From Centrapalus pauciflorus (lineage: Eukaryota > Streptophyta > Magnoliopsida > Asterales > Asteraceae): a stretch of DNA of 64,000 nucleotides. The stretch lies in contig JAANYP010002972.1 in NCBI GenBank assembly GCA_020465985.1, positions 1 to 64,000 of the forward strand. The letters are read 5' to 3'. Position 1 is the first letter of the stretch. The number at the start of each line of letters is the position of its first letter. The notes beneath the pieces are model-generated. The model was not told where the DNA came from, made no database searches, and was given only the letters and a program-made list of their open reading frames with translations. A program made the translations under genes and the position numbers. Of the stretch, positions 43,825-56,120 are shown piece after piece.

Positions 43825-44491
43825 TGTTGGGAAATAGTTTAAGTATATTCAAGCTGTTAGTTAGACTTCTCAGACTGTTAGTAGTTTTTAAATGTAAATA
43901 CAAAGTTCATGCTGCTAGTAGAAGAAACTCGAGCTGCCAGTGTAAAAGTTCAAGTTGCCAGAGCAAATCTACTCAAGCTGCTCTGTTCATGCTGTCAAGT
44001 GATTCAAGCTGCTCAACAGTTTCATAAACAGAAAGTGCTGATTTTCAGGAAAAGATATCTACATGAAGATTCCAGCATATCTACTATCAGAGAAGTCATT
44101 ATTCGTCAAGGAAACATATCAAGAAGCAATATAAATACATATAATAGGTCTTTCTATTGTATAGGAGTTTTCTGCATATTTTGAGTCTGTAATTGCTTTA
44201 TTGATAGAGTTTTCATAAGCCTCTAAGGTTGTAAAACCCTAAGAACAGTCTGTGTTCTTCGTCTAATCAAACAGATTAGAGGTGATTGTAATCGTTGAAT
44301 TCAGCAATACAAACAGTCTTAATTAATTCTTGTGTGTTTATTCATTATTGATACTGAAAGTTTTTGTTAAAATAATTAAGTGTTGTTCCGCAAACTTCTT
44401 GATTAAACTTTGATTCAAAGCAAGATTATTGATTTATACTCTGATAAATTCAAATCAGTTAGTCTTGATAATTCATATTTAGATCCTGACA
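43825..44491 (+). repeat. 5' LTR of element E (667 bp)
   Basis: TGTTGGGAAATAG...GATCCTGACA. TATAAATA is at 44130-44137. U3 is rich in CAAGCTGTTAG / GCTGCTAG motifs. Confidence 0.96.
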
Positions 44492-44493
44492 AG

Positions 44494-44505
44494 TGGTATC
44501 AGAGA
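44494..44505 (+). other. Primer-binding site of element E
   Basis: TGGTATCAGAGA two bases after the LTR, one mismatch from the common form. Confidence 0.88.
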
Positions 44506-44607
44506 CAGGTTTGTCAAACCAGGTTGTTCAAATCAGGTTTTTCAAACTAGGTTACTCTTTGTTTTTCAAAGTCAAAAACTTTCTTTTAAATTTTTAATTG
44601 TTTTGCA

Positions 44608-46683
44608 ATGGAATTTGAAAATAGCAGCAGTGGATCTGGGCAAGGACTAAAAGTGCCTATGCTCAAGCCCACTGAGTTTGAGATGTGGAAACTCAGGATT
44701 CAACAGCATATTCAATTCATTGATTATGCCATATGGGAAGCTGTTGAATTTCCTCCTGTAGTTGATCCAGAACTTGATGATGACGGAAAACCAGTCAAAA
44801 CTCCTCCAAAAACTGAACTTGAAAGGAAGGTTAGAATGAGTGAAGTGAAAGCACTTACACTTTTACAAATAGCCATTCCTAATGCTTATCAACATCAGTT
44901 TAAAAAGTTTTATACTGCTCATTCTCTTTGGAATGCCTTAGAGAAGAGGTTTGCTGGTAATGCCAGTACCAAGAGAAACCAAAAGGACCTCTTGAAACAG
45001 TAGTATGAAAACTTTTCTGGTGGCAAGAATGAAAACCTTACTCAAATCTTTGACAGGTTCAACAAACTAATAAGTGAACTGGAAAGTCCAAAAGTCAATC
45101 TGGATCAAGATGAAGTCAACAGAAAGTTTCTCAGATCTCTTGGAGAAGAATGGACAGTCTATGCTGCACAATGGAGAACAAAAGACACTCTTGATGAGAT
45201 AGAATTGGATGATCTGTATAACAGTTTAAGAGTGTTTGAGACTGAGATTGATGCTAAAAAGAAATCCTTTTCTTATAATCACAATACTGCTCTTCTGTCT
45301 TCTGAAAAATCTAATAACTCTGATTCTTTCTCAGGTGGTGATGGCAACTCTGCTGAAACTCACTATGAGGCTTTTGTTGCCAATGATGGATTATTTGCTC
45401 TAAATGTTGAAGACTTGGAACAAATTCATCCAGATGATCTTGAAGAGATGGATTTAAAGTGGCAACATGCAATGCTGACCATGAGAGCCAAAAGATTTCT
45501 GAAAAGAACTGGTAGGGCCAACTTTCAAGCCAAGACAGAAGGCAAACCATCTTTTGATAAATCAAAAGTGGAATGCTATAAATGTCATAAGCTTGGTCAC
45601 TTTGCCAGAGAATGTAGATCTCAAGGTCAACAGCCATCAAGAACTTCACAGCCCATTCAAACATCATCATCAACAGCACTTGTCTCTCAAGAAGACAATG
45701 TGTTTGACTGGAGTGATCAGACAGAGGAAGAATTTCAAAATCAAGCACTTATGGCAGAAACATCAAATGTCTCATCCACTGAACTTCCCTCTGAGGTAAT
45801 TCTAAACTCTGCTCTCAATCATGCAAAAATATGGTTAAAAAGTACAGAGATCATAATGAGAGCATGTGCAAAACTCTAGCTAAGATGGAAGAAAGGAGAT
45901 ATGAATACATGCAAGCCATAGAAGATCTGGAAAAACAGATCAATGATTATAAGGATAATGAGATTCAAATGGGGTATGATAGAACCTATCATGAGTGGGA
46001 GAAAAAGGAGCTAAATAAGAAAATAGAATCTCTGAATAACAAGGTAGAAGAGACTGAACAAAAGGTGTTTGAGGCTAATAAGAAACTAGAATCTGTTAAC
46101 ATAGATCTAGGAAACTTCAAGTTAGCAAATCAAAAGCTGGAACACCTAATGGAAGTTCAATTTAAAGATAGAGTGAAATCTCAGGTCAATCCCAAAGAAG
46201 GAATAGGATACAGAGCTACTCCACCTCCATACAATAACAAGTACATTCATCCAATGAGTGAGGTTGCTGACAGACTTGTCAATGAACCACTAGATGAGTC
46301 TATGACTATTGTAGATCCTATCCTTGATAACAGTCCTGATTTACAGGAAGATAAGAGTCAAAATAGAGACTGTGACACAATGAGTGCACCCATAGAGGTC
46401 CAAGCTCCCAGTAAGAAAGGAAAGGAGAAGATGAGTGTCTGCAATGCTCCTCCACAAGTTTCTGTACATTCTAACTGTAACACTGCATCTTCATCAAAAG
46501 GAAATAAAAGAGGTAAAACTGTTTCTATCTGCACATACCAAAAACATGGTGTTCAAAAGTTTCCTAAACAACAGCAGGTAAGAGGAAATCAGAGAAACAA
46601 GAACCAGAAATTGACAGAAAAGTCTGGTTCTCACTGTCAAAAGGTGTTTTCACTGTGGAAGGAAGAATCACTTAGCCAATGAT
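44608..46683 (+). pseudogene. gag: gag of element E (first part; nonsense at 45001, shifts in 3' part)
   Basis: The start MEFENSSSGSGQGLKVPMLK leads to a Copia gag domain (FEMWKLRIQQHIQF, WNALEKRFAG). TAG at 45001-45003 replaces a sense codon after LLKQ; the same frame resumes to 45879. Zinc knuckle 1 CYKCHKLGHFAREC is at 45574-45615. After the candidate donor at 45796 the frame shifts near 45830. A charged coiled coil follows (EKQINDYKDNEIQ, KKELNKKIESLNNKVEETEQ). Another shift near 46630 leads to knuckle 2. The product would be the particle-forming protein; both shifts lie inside the candidate intron. Confidence 0.88.
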
Positions 46684-47242
46684 TGTTTTTATAAACCAGC
46701 TGTTGCAAAACAGACTGTGCATCACACCAAATCAAATCCTATTCAGGCAAAGCACTCAAAGGTGAAACCTTCCACATCAGTTCCAAAGAAAACAGTTGAT
46801 CACAGGTTTTTAAAAGTTAATAAAAAGCAGTCCACACATCAAAAACAAGCTTTGGCAAAGCCTAAATCAAGTTTTAAACAAATATGGTGTGTCAAGGACA
46901 AATCTGATGCTCAAACTGCTAATGCAAAAGATCAGACTGCTAAGTCAAAATCTGATGCTGTCAGTGCAAAAACTGAAACTGTTAGCACTACAAACACAGC
47001 TCAAGCTGCTGAGCATCAATCTGGAACTGCTAGTGAACCATCTGAGACTGTTAGAAGAAAAGATGATCAAAATAATTGGATACCTCATATAATCACCAAA
47101 TATTCTCCAAAGACTCCATCAGTAGATCTTACTAAATATAAGAAGTCAAAAACAGTATTTAGTTATGTCAATGTACAAGGCCAACCCAAAACCAATTTGG
47201 TTTGGGTTTACTCCACTACTAACTAAGCTGTTATTTGTGCAG
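45796..47242 (+). other. Candidate gag-internal intron of element E (1447 bp)
   Basis: The donor is CTGAG|GTAATTCTAAAC, phase 0, nearly identical to A (AGG|GTAATTCTGAAC). Branch-like CTAAC and GCTGTTATTTGTGCAG lead to the acceptor at 47242. Exon 2 starts GGC AAC CAC AGG in the protease frame. Confidence 0.65.
46645..47226 (+). pseudogene. gag: gag of element E, 3' part with second zinc knuckle
   Basis: Knuckle 2 CFHCGRKNHLANDC (46645-46686) is followed by a Lys/Ser/Thr-rich tail. The frame ends VWVYSTTN-stop at 47226, 16 bases before the pol acceptor. It is in the first gag frame again. Confidence 0.85.
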
Positions 47243-50200
47243 GGCAACCACAGGTCTCCTCATAGAACAAGATGGCATCTGGACAGTGGATGCTCTAGGC
47301 ACATGACAGGCAACTCTGAATGCTTGTCAAATTTCAATGGTTTTGATGGAGGTTTTGTTGCATTTGGAGGCAACTCAAAAGGAGGTAAGGTTACAGGTAA
47401 AGGTACTGTTAATGCAGGCAACATGACATTCCATGATGTTTTGTATGTTGAACAGCTTAAGTACAATTTATTAAGTGTCTCTCAAATCTGTGACAAACAA
47501 AACATTGTTCTGTTCACAGATTCTGAGTGCATTGTTCTTTCAAAAGATTTCAAAGTTCCTGAAAATCATGTTTTACTAAGAACACCAAGAAAGGACAATG
47601 TTTACTGCCTGGACACAGATCTTTTATCTAAATCAAATACTTTAAGCTGTTTAATATCCAAAGCATCATCAAATGAGTCTGCTCTTTGGCATAGAAGGAT
47701 GTGTCACATGAACTTCAAGTCCATGAATGCTTTAGTTAAAAAGAATCTGGTCAGAGGCTTACCACAAAAGGAGTTCATTTGTGATGATCATTGTGTAGCA
47801 TGCCTTAAAGGTAAGCAACACAAAACTTCTCATAAGACCAAAGAAGTAAATTCAATCTCATCTGTCCTTCAGTTGCTACATATGGATCTATTTGGTCCAA
47901 CATCTGTTTTGAGTTTGAATAAAAGGGCATACTGTTTAGTTATTGTTGATGATTTCACCAGATTTACTTGGGTTTACTTTCTTAGAACCAAAGATGAGAC
48001 TGCTGAGCTAGTTAAGTCTTTTATTCTTAAGATAGAAAACCAATCCAACTCCAGAGTTAAGGTGATAAGATCAGACAATGGAACTGAATTTAAAAATCAC
48101 ATTCTAAACAGTTTCTGTGAGTCCAAAGGCATTGCTAGACAGTATAGTGCACCAAGAACACCACAGCAAAATGGTGTAGCTGAAAGAAAGAACAGAACAT
48201 TAATTGAGGCTGCTAGAACAATGTTAGCTGATTCAAATCTGCCAATGACTTTATGGGCAGAAGCTGTTAATACAGCCTGTTATGTTCTGAATAGGGTTCA
48301 GGTTGTCCAATCACAAGGGAAAACTCCCTATGAGTTATTCCATAACAGAAGTCCCCTAATTGCTTTCTTCAAGCCTTTTGGATGCCCATGTACTATCCTT
48401 CACACTAAGACTCACTTAGGGAAGTTTGAAAGTAAAGCTGAAGAAGGATTCTTTGTAGGATACTCAACTCAAAGCAAAGCCTATAGAGTATACAACAGTG
48501 TGTCTAAAACAATTGAAGAAAGTGCCAATGTTGAATTTAATGAAAATACTGCTAATATCAAAGGCACTGGTCCTGATTGGTTGTTTGATTTAGATTCACT
48601 AACACATTCTCTGAGCTTTGTTGAGTATACTGCAGAAGCTGATGCATACAGGGTTGAAGCTGCTAACACAAATTCTCATGCTGCCAATACAATTTCTCAA
48701 GCTGTTGGCACAAAGTTTCAGACTGCTGCAGATTCAACAAGTTGGGATGATTACACCACTCTACCACTTCTATCATGTGATCCTCCAGGGGTCCTGAATG
48801 CCCAACATGATGCACATCCAGATACTGAAGTGCCACTCCCAAGCCCTGAGAGAACAGCTCCAACACAAAGGGACACAGTCCCAGATTCAAGTCAAGCTGT
48901 TCCTGAAGCTGATCCTTTTACTAGTTCTGATGGAGATGATACAAATCTTGGAACTTCTTTTCAAACAGAGAGAGAGCCCACACTAAGGGTTCACAAGTAT
49001 CACCCTCTCAATCAAATACTGGGTGATCCAAGCACTCCTGTTCAAACAAGGAAAATGGTTCACAATGAGACCGCTGCTGCTGAACAAGCAGTTCCTGAAT
49101 TCAGTCTAGCTGCTTTTGAACATGCCTGTTTCATGTCTCAACTAGAACCCAAAAAGGCATCAGAAGCATTAAAAGATTCATCCTGGATTGAAGCTATGCA
49201 AGAAGAGCTTTTACAGTTCAAAATTCAGAATGTATGGACTCTGGTGGATCTTCCTAAAGGTAAGAGAGCAATTAGTACAAGATGGGTGTTCAGAAACAAG
49301 AAGGATGAGAGAGGGATAGTCATCAAGAACAAAGCAAGGCTAGTAGCACAAGGGTACACTCAAGAAGAAGGCATTGATTATGATGATGTATTTGCTCCAG
49401 TAGCAAGAATTGAAGCCAAAAGACTATTTCTAGCCTATGCAAGCTTCAAAGGATTTAAAGTGTATCAAATGGATGTCAAGTCTGCTTTCCTGTATGGGAC
49501 AATTGAAGAGGAAGTATATGTGTGTCAACCTCCTGGTTTTGAAGACTACAAGTATCCAGACAGGGTGTACAAGCTAGACAAGGCCCTCTATGGTCTTCAC
49601 CAAGCCCCTAGAGCATGGTATGACACTCTGTCATCATACCTTCTATAAAATGGATTCAAGAGAGGTACTTTGGACAAAACACTCTTCACTAAGTCTATCA
49701 AAGATGAGATTCTGCTTGTCCAAATCTATGTTGATGACATCATCTTTGGTTCAACCAATGATTGTTTGTGCAAAGAGTTTGAGGCTTTAATGCACAAAAA
49801 GTTTCAAATGAGTTCAATGGGGGAACTCACATTCTTTCTAGGGCTGCAGGTTAAACAGAAGCCTACTGGTCTATTCATAAGTCAATCAAAGTATGTCAAA
49901 GACATACTGGAAAAGTTTGGCTATCAAGACACAAAGGTTGTAAGCACTCCAATGGATCCTCATAAACAGCTCCATACAGACAAAGATGGCATAAATGTGG
50001 ACATTCATCTATACACATCCCTTATAGGATCTCTCATGTATCTAACATCTTCCAGACCTGATATTATGTTTGCTGTCTGTGTGTGTGCTAGGTTTCAATG
50101 CTCTCCAAAGGATTCTCACTTGGTTGCTGTTAAGAGAATCTTTAGATATCTTAAAGGCCAACCACATTTAGGTCTATGGTATCCTAAAGACTCTCCTTTT

Positions 50201-50671
50201 GAACTAACTGCTTATTCTGACAGTGACTATGGTGGATGCAACATTGACAGGAAATCCACAACTGGTGGATGCCAATACTTACGAGCAAGACTGGTCTCTT
50301 GGCAATGCAAAAAGCAAACAACTGTCTCCACATCATCCACTGAAGCAGAATACGTAGCAGCTGCAAGCAGCTGCTCCCAGGTAATGTGGATTCAAAATCA
50401 ACTAAGAGACTATGGTATGAATTTCTTATCCACTCCTATTTATATTGACAATTCAAGTGCAATCAGCATTGTGCAAAACCCAGTGAAATTCCCAAAAACC
50501 AAGCATATAGAAATCAGATTTCACTTCATCAGAGACTGTAATGAAAAGAAGTTAATCCAAGTTACCAAAATACATACAGATGATTAGTTAGCTGATCTAT
50601 TTACAAAACCTTTTGAAGTGGGAAGGTTCACTTTCCTAGTATCAAATATTGGTATGGTAAACATGGATTAA
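47243..50671 (+). pseudogene. pol: pol of element E (PR-IN-RT-RNase H), two nonsense codons
   Basis: Protease WHLDSGCSRHMTG, pre-integrase CHMNFKSMN...CVACLKGKQHK and integrase (HMDLFGPTSVLS, IRSDNGTEF, TPQQNGVAERKN) are followed by a Ser/Thr-rich linker. RT has SSWIEAMQEELLQF, FAPVARIEAKRLF, QMDVKSAFLYGT, HQAPRAWYD and VQIYVDDIIFG. RNase H has YSDSDYGGCNIDRKS and STEAEYVAAASSCS, and the end is NIGMVNMD at 50671. One frame runs throughout. TAA at 49646-49648 replaces a glutamate present in I. TAG at 50585-50587 falls in the C-terminal tail, and I has the same TAG. Otherwise intact. Confidence 0.94.
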
Positions 50672-51012
50672 ATGGTTTTCATTATTATCCACTCAGTATG
50701 CTTATTTAAGGGGGAGACACTGTTTCATTGAAAAGTTGCCTAATTTTAAACTAACAGCATGAAATTTTTCTCATGCTGCTAGTTCATTTTCTCGGACTGC
50801 TAGTTATTTTCACTTGATCTGTCAAAGTGTGCAGGGTATTTGGGTAATTTTTCAAATGTGTGCGCGGGACCCAACCTTTCGAAACCTTTAAAGGTCCCGA
50901 TTTCGTTCAGTTGTAACTACCAGTTACAAATTCTTCTTCCACGGCCTCTTGCTTTCTCTCTGAACGAATCACACATTCCTCTTTCAAACCCTAAACCATC
51001 GTTTCTTCATCA
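50672..51012 (+). promoter_or_regulatory. Spacer, candidate promoter and leader before ORF3 of element E
   Basis: Motifs AACTAACAGCATGA, ATGCTGCTAGTT and GGACTGCTAGTT (50745-50815) match the E LTR U3 motifs. CCTTTAAAGG near 50886 lies at the place of D's TATA box. A CT-rich leader with AAACCCTAAACC (50986-50997) precedes the ATG at 51013. No other gene is seen. Confidence 0.5.
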
Positions 51013-53810
51013 ATGGAGTTTGTAAAAGAACACAACTGCCTCCCATACACCCTAAAACACTCTGAACTTCAACCGTTTCATGCAATGATGGATTTTCTCA
51101 GGCACTCCCATATCCATTATGCCCTAACCATTAACCCTACTATATACATCTCCCATATTGAACAGTTTTGGAATCATACATCTGTTCAAACCATCAATGG
51201 AGTGCCTACCCTCCTATCCAAGTTTGATGGAACTGTCATCAATATCACTGAGGAATCCATCAGACGTCACCTGCATCTTCAAGATGCCTCAGGTATAACC
51301 GACCTATCCCTTCAAGCTTTACACCTTGGTCTTCAAAATATTGGTTATAGGGGTCCTGCTGATTCTTTTACTTTTCTTAAGGCACATTTTTCTCCTAAAT
51401 GGAAATACCTTGTGCATGTTATTCAGCAATGTTTAAGCCCCAAAAGAACTGGTTGGTCTGAGTTTTCTTCAAATATTGCCACTGCCTTAGTGTGCTTTTC
51501 TACTGGCCAACAGTTCAATTTTTCTAACATGATTTTTCAGGGGATGTTAAGGCATCATTCCCTAAAGAATGGGAAATTTCTCATGTATCCTAGATTTTTG
51601 GCAAAAATTATTGCACACACCTGCACCACTCCACATTTACATAAACAGATACATGTTTCCCATAGGCACTCACTGTCTTCAATTAAAAGGCTGTTAAAGC
51701 CAAGTGCCAATTTTGTAAGTATAGATGTTCCATTGCCCTCTGCAATGATGAACATCATTCCAGGAAACAGAGGAGAGGGTCCTGAGCAGACACAGCCCAA
51801 CATTCCTGCTTCACCCCCAGGACCCCAACCCACTCCTCATGATACAAATATTCCATCTGATCCTTTTGTACAGCCAAAACGCCCACTAAGATACTTATAT
51901 AAAAGAAAAAGGGGACCAGGAGCTCCTTCCTCCTCCTCCCATCAACAAGAGCCATATATCCCTGTGCAGAAGGATACTTCTGCACAGAATATCCAAAGGG
52001 AACCAGTTGAGGAAACTCCCATACTCTCTCAGGAGGTGAACATCTCTTCAGAGATGGTTCATATGAGTTCTGTGGCTGGCACTACTGATGTCTCTGCACA
52101 AGAGGCACAGGACAGGGCCAACATAGCTAAGACCACGCTCATGGCAACAGCAAGTGTGCAAACACAAGCTGGAAGTCCCCAGAACCAAGAAAAGAGGGGC
52201 CCAGAAGTTTCTACTTCTGGTTTTAATGTCAGTGATAGATCACAAGCACCCCAGGTGTTTTCTGATCTTGAGACAAGTCTGCAACTCATGCTTTTGACGG
52301 ATCCCAAGCTGAAACCTGTCGTAGCCATGTTGGAATATCAAATGTCCATCATTGCTGCACAGGGGGCTCAAATTTTTGAACTCAAACAGGCAGAGGCTGC
52401 TCAGAATAAGCGAATGGATTATCTTCACAAAGGGTTCACCCTCTGTGGAAATAAAATAATGAAATTAGAGCAGATGATTCAAACCCAAGGGGCAAAGGTT
52501 GTAGGTCCATCTGACCAAACCAATGCTTCCAAAAAGGGGGAGAATCAGGAGGTTCCCAAGTCAGTTCAAGCAGCTCCAACAACAACAGTCCAAGCAGCAT
52601 CAACAGTTCCAGTTTCTAGGCTAGCAGTCCCAACAGCTTCTCAAGCTGTTAGCCTAGAACCTCAAGCTGCTCCTTCAAAGGCTACTAGAGTTGTGATCAG
52701 GGAAGGCATTCAAGCTCCATCAAGCACAGTCCAACCTACAACATCTGCTGCAAAAGACAAGGGCAAGGGCATTCTCATTGAGTCTCCAAAGCATAAATTT
52801 TCTTCCAAAGAAGCCCAAATTGCCTTTGATGCTGAAATTGCCAAAAGAATAGCAGAAGAACAGGACAAGGAATTAGATCAGCAAGCCCAAAACCCAATGG
52901 ATGATGATGAGACTTTAGGTGATTACTTAAAGGGGTTTGTGGTTAAGCAAGGAGCAAAGAAGAGAAAGATGCCAACAGGGCACTCCAAAGCTGAGCACAG
53001 AAGATTTTTGATAAATTTTGCATTTGCAGCAGGTATCCCAAAGAAAATGGCTCAGTCCATGCCAACTGAAAGGCTGCAAGAGATTCATGACAAGGAGAGG
53101 ACAAAAGAAAGAGAACAAAAGTCTCTCCAGAAGCTCAACCATCCCAAGAAGTCCAACCATCAACTCAATCAGTCCAAACTGAAGCTGATGCCAGTGCACC
53201 TGCTCCAACTGATCAAGCAGTTGTCTCTATTCCTTCATCGGTTAAAAGGGTGCTCTTTGGTCAACAATTGCAAAAGGCAATGGAGATAGAGAACCTGATT
53301 GATCAGCATGATTTCACAAAGCCTCAAATCAACTACTGGTTTGCTAAATCATTGGATGAAAGAGATTTAAGGGTCAAGTTTGTAATAAGAAGAGAGTCTG
53401 GACCAGAAGAAGAGTTTGATACATTCTGGCAAATGGTTCAGAAGCTGACCAGGGATGAGCTAATAAAAATGTACAATATAGGGTCTGTTACACAAGTGAG
53501 ATCTGCTCTTCCACAAGTGAAGCAACTCATCAGAGATCTAAGTACAGTGGTTGACCCTGAATTTGCAAGACAAGAGATAGAAGATGCTGAGAAGAAAGGG
53601 AAAAAGATCAAGCAAATTGATCTGTTTGTCAAGTCAAAGACATACAGAATCAAATTCACAGATGGGTCTGGTATTTTCTTCAATCTTGAGTTTTACAATT
53701 TTTCAAAAGATATGTTGCTACAAATAAAATCAGCTAGAATATCTTGTGATAAAGAAGAGATGAAGAGAGAATTTTTGAAGGCTTTAGATCATAAACTTGC
53801 ACAGCTGTAA
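51013..53810 (+). pseudogene. ORF3 of element E (about 932 codons), one frameshift near 53115
   Basis: The start is MEFVKEHNCLPYTLKHSELQ. The N-terminal domain has SHIEQFWNHTSV, INITEESIRRHLHLQD, a conserved KWKYLVHVIQQCLSPKR region and MYPRFLAKIIAHTC (about residue 190). A basic stretch KRPLRYLYKRKRGPG (about 289-303) may direct it to the nucleus. A coiled coil (about 415-495) and a charged helix (KEAQIAFDAEIAKRIAEEQD) follow. The second frame (from about 53115) gives RVLFGQQLQKAMEI and the C-terminal domain with KLTRDELIKMYNIG, ending HKLAQL at 53810. No membrane segment. I recall related proteins in Asteraceae predictions, often given unrelated names. Function unknown. Confidence 0.85.
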
Positions 53811-53913
53811 GTTTTGTAAGCCTTGGTTTGTAAATAACAGCTTACTTATTCATTTCCATTTTTTTTGTATAGAACTTAAAGTCTTGTGTAAAGAATTTAA
53901 GTTAGGGGGAGAT
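53811..53913 (+). other. 3' spacer and polypurine tract of element E
   Basis: AGGGGGAGA at 53904-53912 precedes the 3' LTR. Nothing else is seen. Confidence 0.88.
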
Positions 53914-54580
53914 TGTTGGGAAATAGTTTAAGTATATTCAAGCTGTTAGTTAGACTTCTCAGACTGTTAGTAGTTTTTAAATGTAAATACAAAGTTCATG
54001 CTGCTAGTAGAAGAAACTCGAGCTGCCAGTGTAAAAGTTCAAGCTGCCAGAACAAATCTACTCAAGCTGCTCTGTTCATGTTGTCAAGTGATTCAAGCTG
54101 CTCAACAGTTTCATAAACAGAAAGTGCTGATTTTCAGGAAAAGATATCTACATGAAGATTCCAGCATATCTACTATCAGAGAAGTCATTATTCGTCAAGG
54201 AAACATATCAAGAAGCAATATAAATACATATAATAGGTCTTTCTATTGTATAGGAGTTTTCTGCATATTTTGAGTCTGTAATTGCTTTATTGATAGAGTT
54301 TTCATAAGCCTCTAAGGTTGTAAAACCCTAAGAACAGTCTGTGTTCTTCGTCTAATCAAACAGATTAGAGGTGATTGTAATCGTTGAATTCAGCAATACA
54401 AACAGTCTTAATTAATTCTTGTGTGTTTATTCATTATTGATACTGAAAGTTTTTGTTAAAATAATTAAGTGTTGTTCCGCAAACTTCTTGATTAAACTTT
54501 GATTCAAAGCAAGATTATTGATTTATACTCTGATAAATTCAAATCAGTTAGTCTTGGTAATTCATATTTAGATCCTGACA
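53914..54580 (+). repeat. 3' LTR of element E (667 bp)
   Basis: About four differences from the 5' LTR by eye. TATAAATA is at 54219-54226. Confidence 0.96.
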
Positions 54581-54787
54581 GGAGGCTTTGGAGGCGTTCT
54601 CTTTTTCTTTTCCTTTTTCTCTGCCGTATAGAGCCTGAAGCTTCTCAGTTGACCAGGTTTGAGCAATAACCTTCGATATACCAGCTGTTGCAGAGAAATT
54701 GATCAAAAATCTTCTGTGTTCTGCCTTTGAAGGCCTTGTTGGCCTTTTCCTCTTCTTCTGGCTTTCTTTGTCCACAAACCCTCTTAG
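54581..54787 (-). pseudogene. Element G, ORF3 middle part, between E and K
   Basis: GGAGG (54581-54585) is the right duplication of E. The minus strand reads SQKKRKRPTRPSKAEHRRFL, NFSATAGISKVIAQ and STEKLQALY, matching I and E ORF3. It ends at the left CTTAG duplication of K (54783-54787). Confidence 0.88.
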
Positions 54788-56028
54788 AGTGAATACCGCA
54801 TGTCATATTTTAAACCGGGTCCTTACTGTCAAATCTTTGAACAAAACCTGTTATGAAATTTTGAATAAACGGCCACCTAATTTAACTGGCTTCGAACCTT
54901 TTGGGGTACCGTGTACTTTATTAAGAACAAAACATCAACCTAAGTTTCTTGAAAAGGCTAACGAAGGATACTTCCTAGGTTATGTGCCGAACTCACCAAA
55001 CAAACGGGTTTTTAACAAAACAAATGGTACAGTAGAGATTGTGTATAACATTGAAGTCACAAGTTATACACATGAACCCCAAACAGGTCCGGAATGGATA
55101 TTTGACTATGACAAACTGTTTGAGTCATTTAACATTCCTTTGGATGAAAATGCAGGTACCATCGAAAAGGACATGGCGACGTTGAATCTGAATGACGAGG
55201 GTCATAGCTTTCCGAGGACCACATTTCAATCAACATCCGAGCCTACTTCAACTGAATATGGATCTCCAGAAGTCACTGATTCAGAAGCACCTACAAATGA
55301 GAATCAGACTCAGACAACAAATTCCAACTCTGAGAAAACTGTCCACAAGGAAGAAAATGTGGAATCTGAGGTTGTTCCCCTGTTAGGTGAAATAGGATCA
55401 AATTTAGGAGATAATCTGAGAGTTGACGAGATAGAGACTTCTAGGATCAACAAAAACCATCCTATAGAAAGCATCATAGGAAATCCTAATGCGGGTGTGA
55501 GGACTAGGAGTAGTTTAAATAACAACACTGTGTTGTTGTCGATGATAAACGACTCTGAGGCCTTTCATACCTGCCTCTATTCTTGTTTCATCTCGCAAGT
55601 AGAGCCGAAAAACGTGCAGATGGCACTAAAAGATAACTCCTGGGTTGAAGCGATGCAGGAAGAACTATCTCAATTTAGGAAACTAGAAGTGTGGGAGTTA
55701 GTTCCATTACCTCGAGGGGAAATAGCAATAGGAACCAAATAGGTTTTTAAGTGCAAAAGAGACGATCGGGGTATAGTCACTCGCAACAAGGCTAGGTTAG
55801 TTGTAAAGGGTTTCAACCAAGAGGAGGGAATCAATTACAATGAGGTGTTCGTGCCAGTAGCAAGGTTGGAAGCAATTCGGTTGTTTCTGGCTTTTGCTTC
55901 CTTCAAGGGCTTTAAGGTTTATCAGCTAGACGTTAAGAGTGCTTTCCTCTATGGGAAAGTGAAGGAACTGGTGTATGTAGAACAGCCACCCGGGTTTACA
56001 GATCCGATATATCCAGACAGAGTATATC
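54788..56028 (+). pseudogene. pol: pol fragment in K (integrase C-terminus, linker, RT N-terminal half)
   Basis: It reads VNTACHILNRVLTVKSLN, GYFLGYVPNSPNKRVF, TGPEWIFDYDKLFESF, NSWVEAMQEELSQF, then a stop replacing tryptophan (GTK*VFKCK, near 55740). RT continues FVPVARLEAIRLF (Ala to Val), QLDVKSAFLYGK, and ends within PDRVYQ. Closest to C. It begins exactly at the GTGAATACCGC that follows the G-run in integrase. Confidence 0.88.
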
Positions 56029-56120
56029 AAACACTCGTTAATATTCAATACTTTGCAATATCACTTGAACCAAAATGCTAATACACTTAGACTGATATCG
56101 TCACACAGGGTGTACCAACA
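54788..56120 (+). mobile_element. Insertion K: chimera of a C-family pol fragment and an inverted LTR end, TSD CTTAG
   Basis: Flanked by exact CTTAG copies (54783-54787 and 56121-56125); removing K restores G ORF3. Plus-strand C-family pol spans 54788-56028. Then 56029-56083 is of unknown origin. Then 56084-56120 is the reverse complement of the family LTR start (TGTTGGTACACCCTGTGTG). The right end is therefore an LTR terminus in inverted orientation; the left end is internal pol. Confidence 0.75.

Larger units (their letters stand above)
43825..54580 (+). mobile_element. Element E: complete third-family Sirevirus-like Copia element (10.8 kb)
   Basis: It has identical-length LTRs (667 bp, about four differences by eye), PBS, gag, pol, ORF3, PPT and a perfect GGAGG duplication. 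It lies in ORF3 of G, a related element in the opposite orientation. Recent insertion, with a few nonsense codons and frameshifts. Confidence 0.96.

Noticed and set aside
43824..44184. Small frames of 67 and 91 codons in the E LTRs (also at 53913-54273)
   Set aside because: They appear twice only because the LTR is duplicated. They lie across the TATA box, and there is no sign of coding selection.
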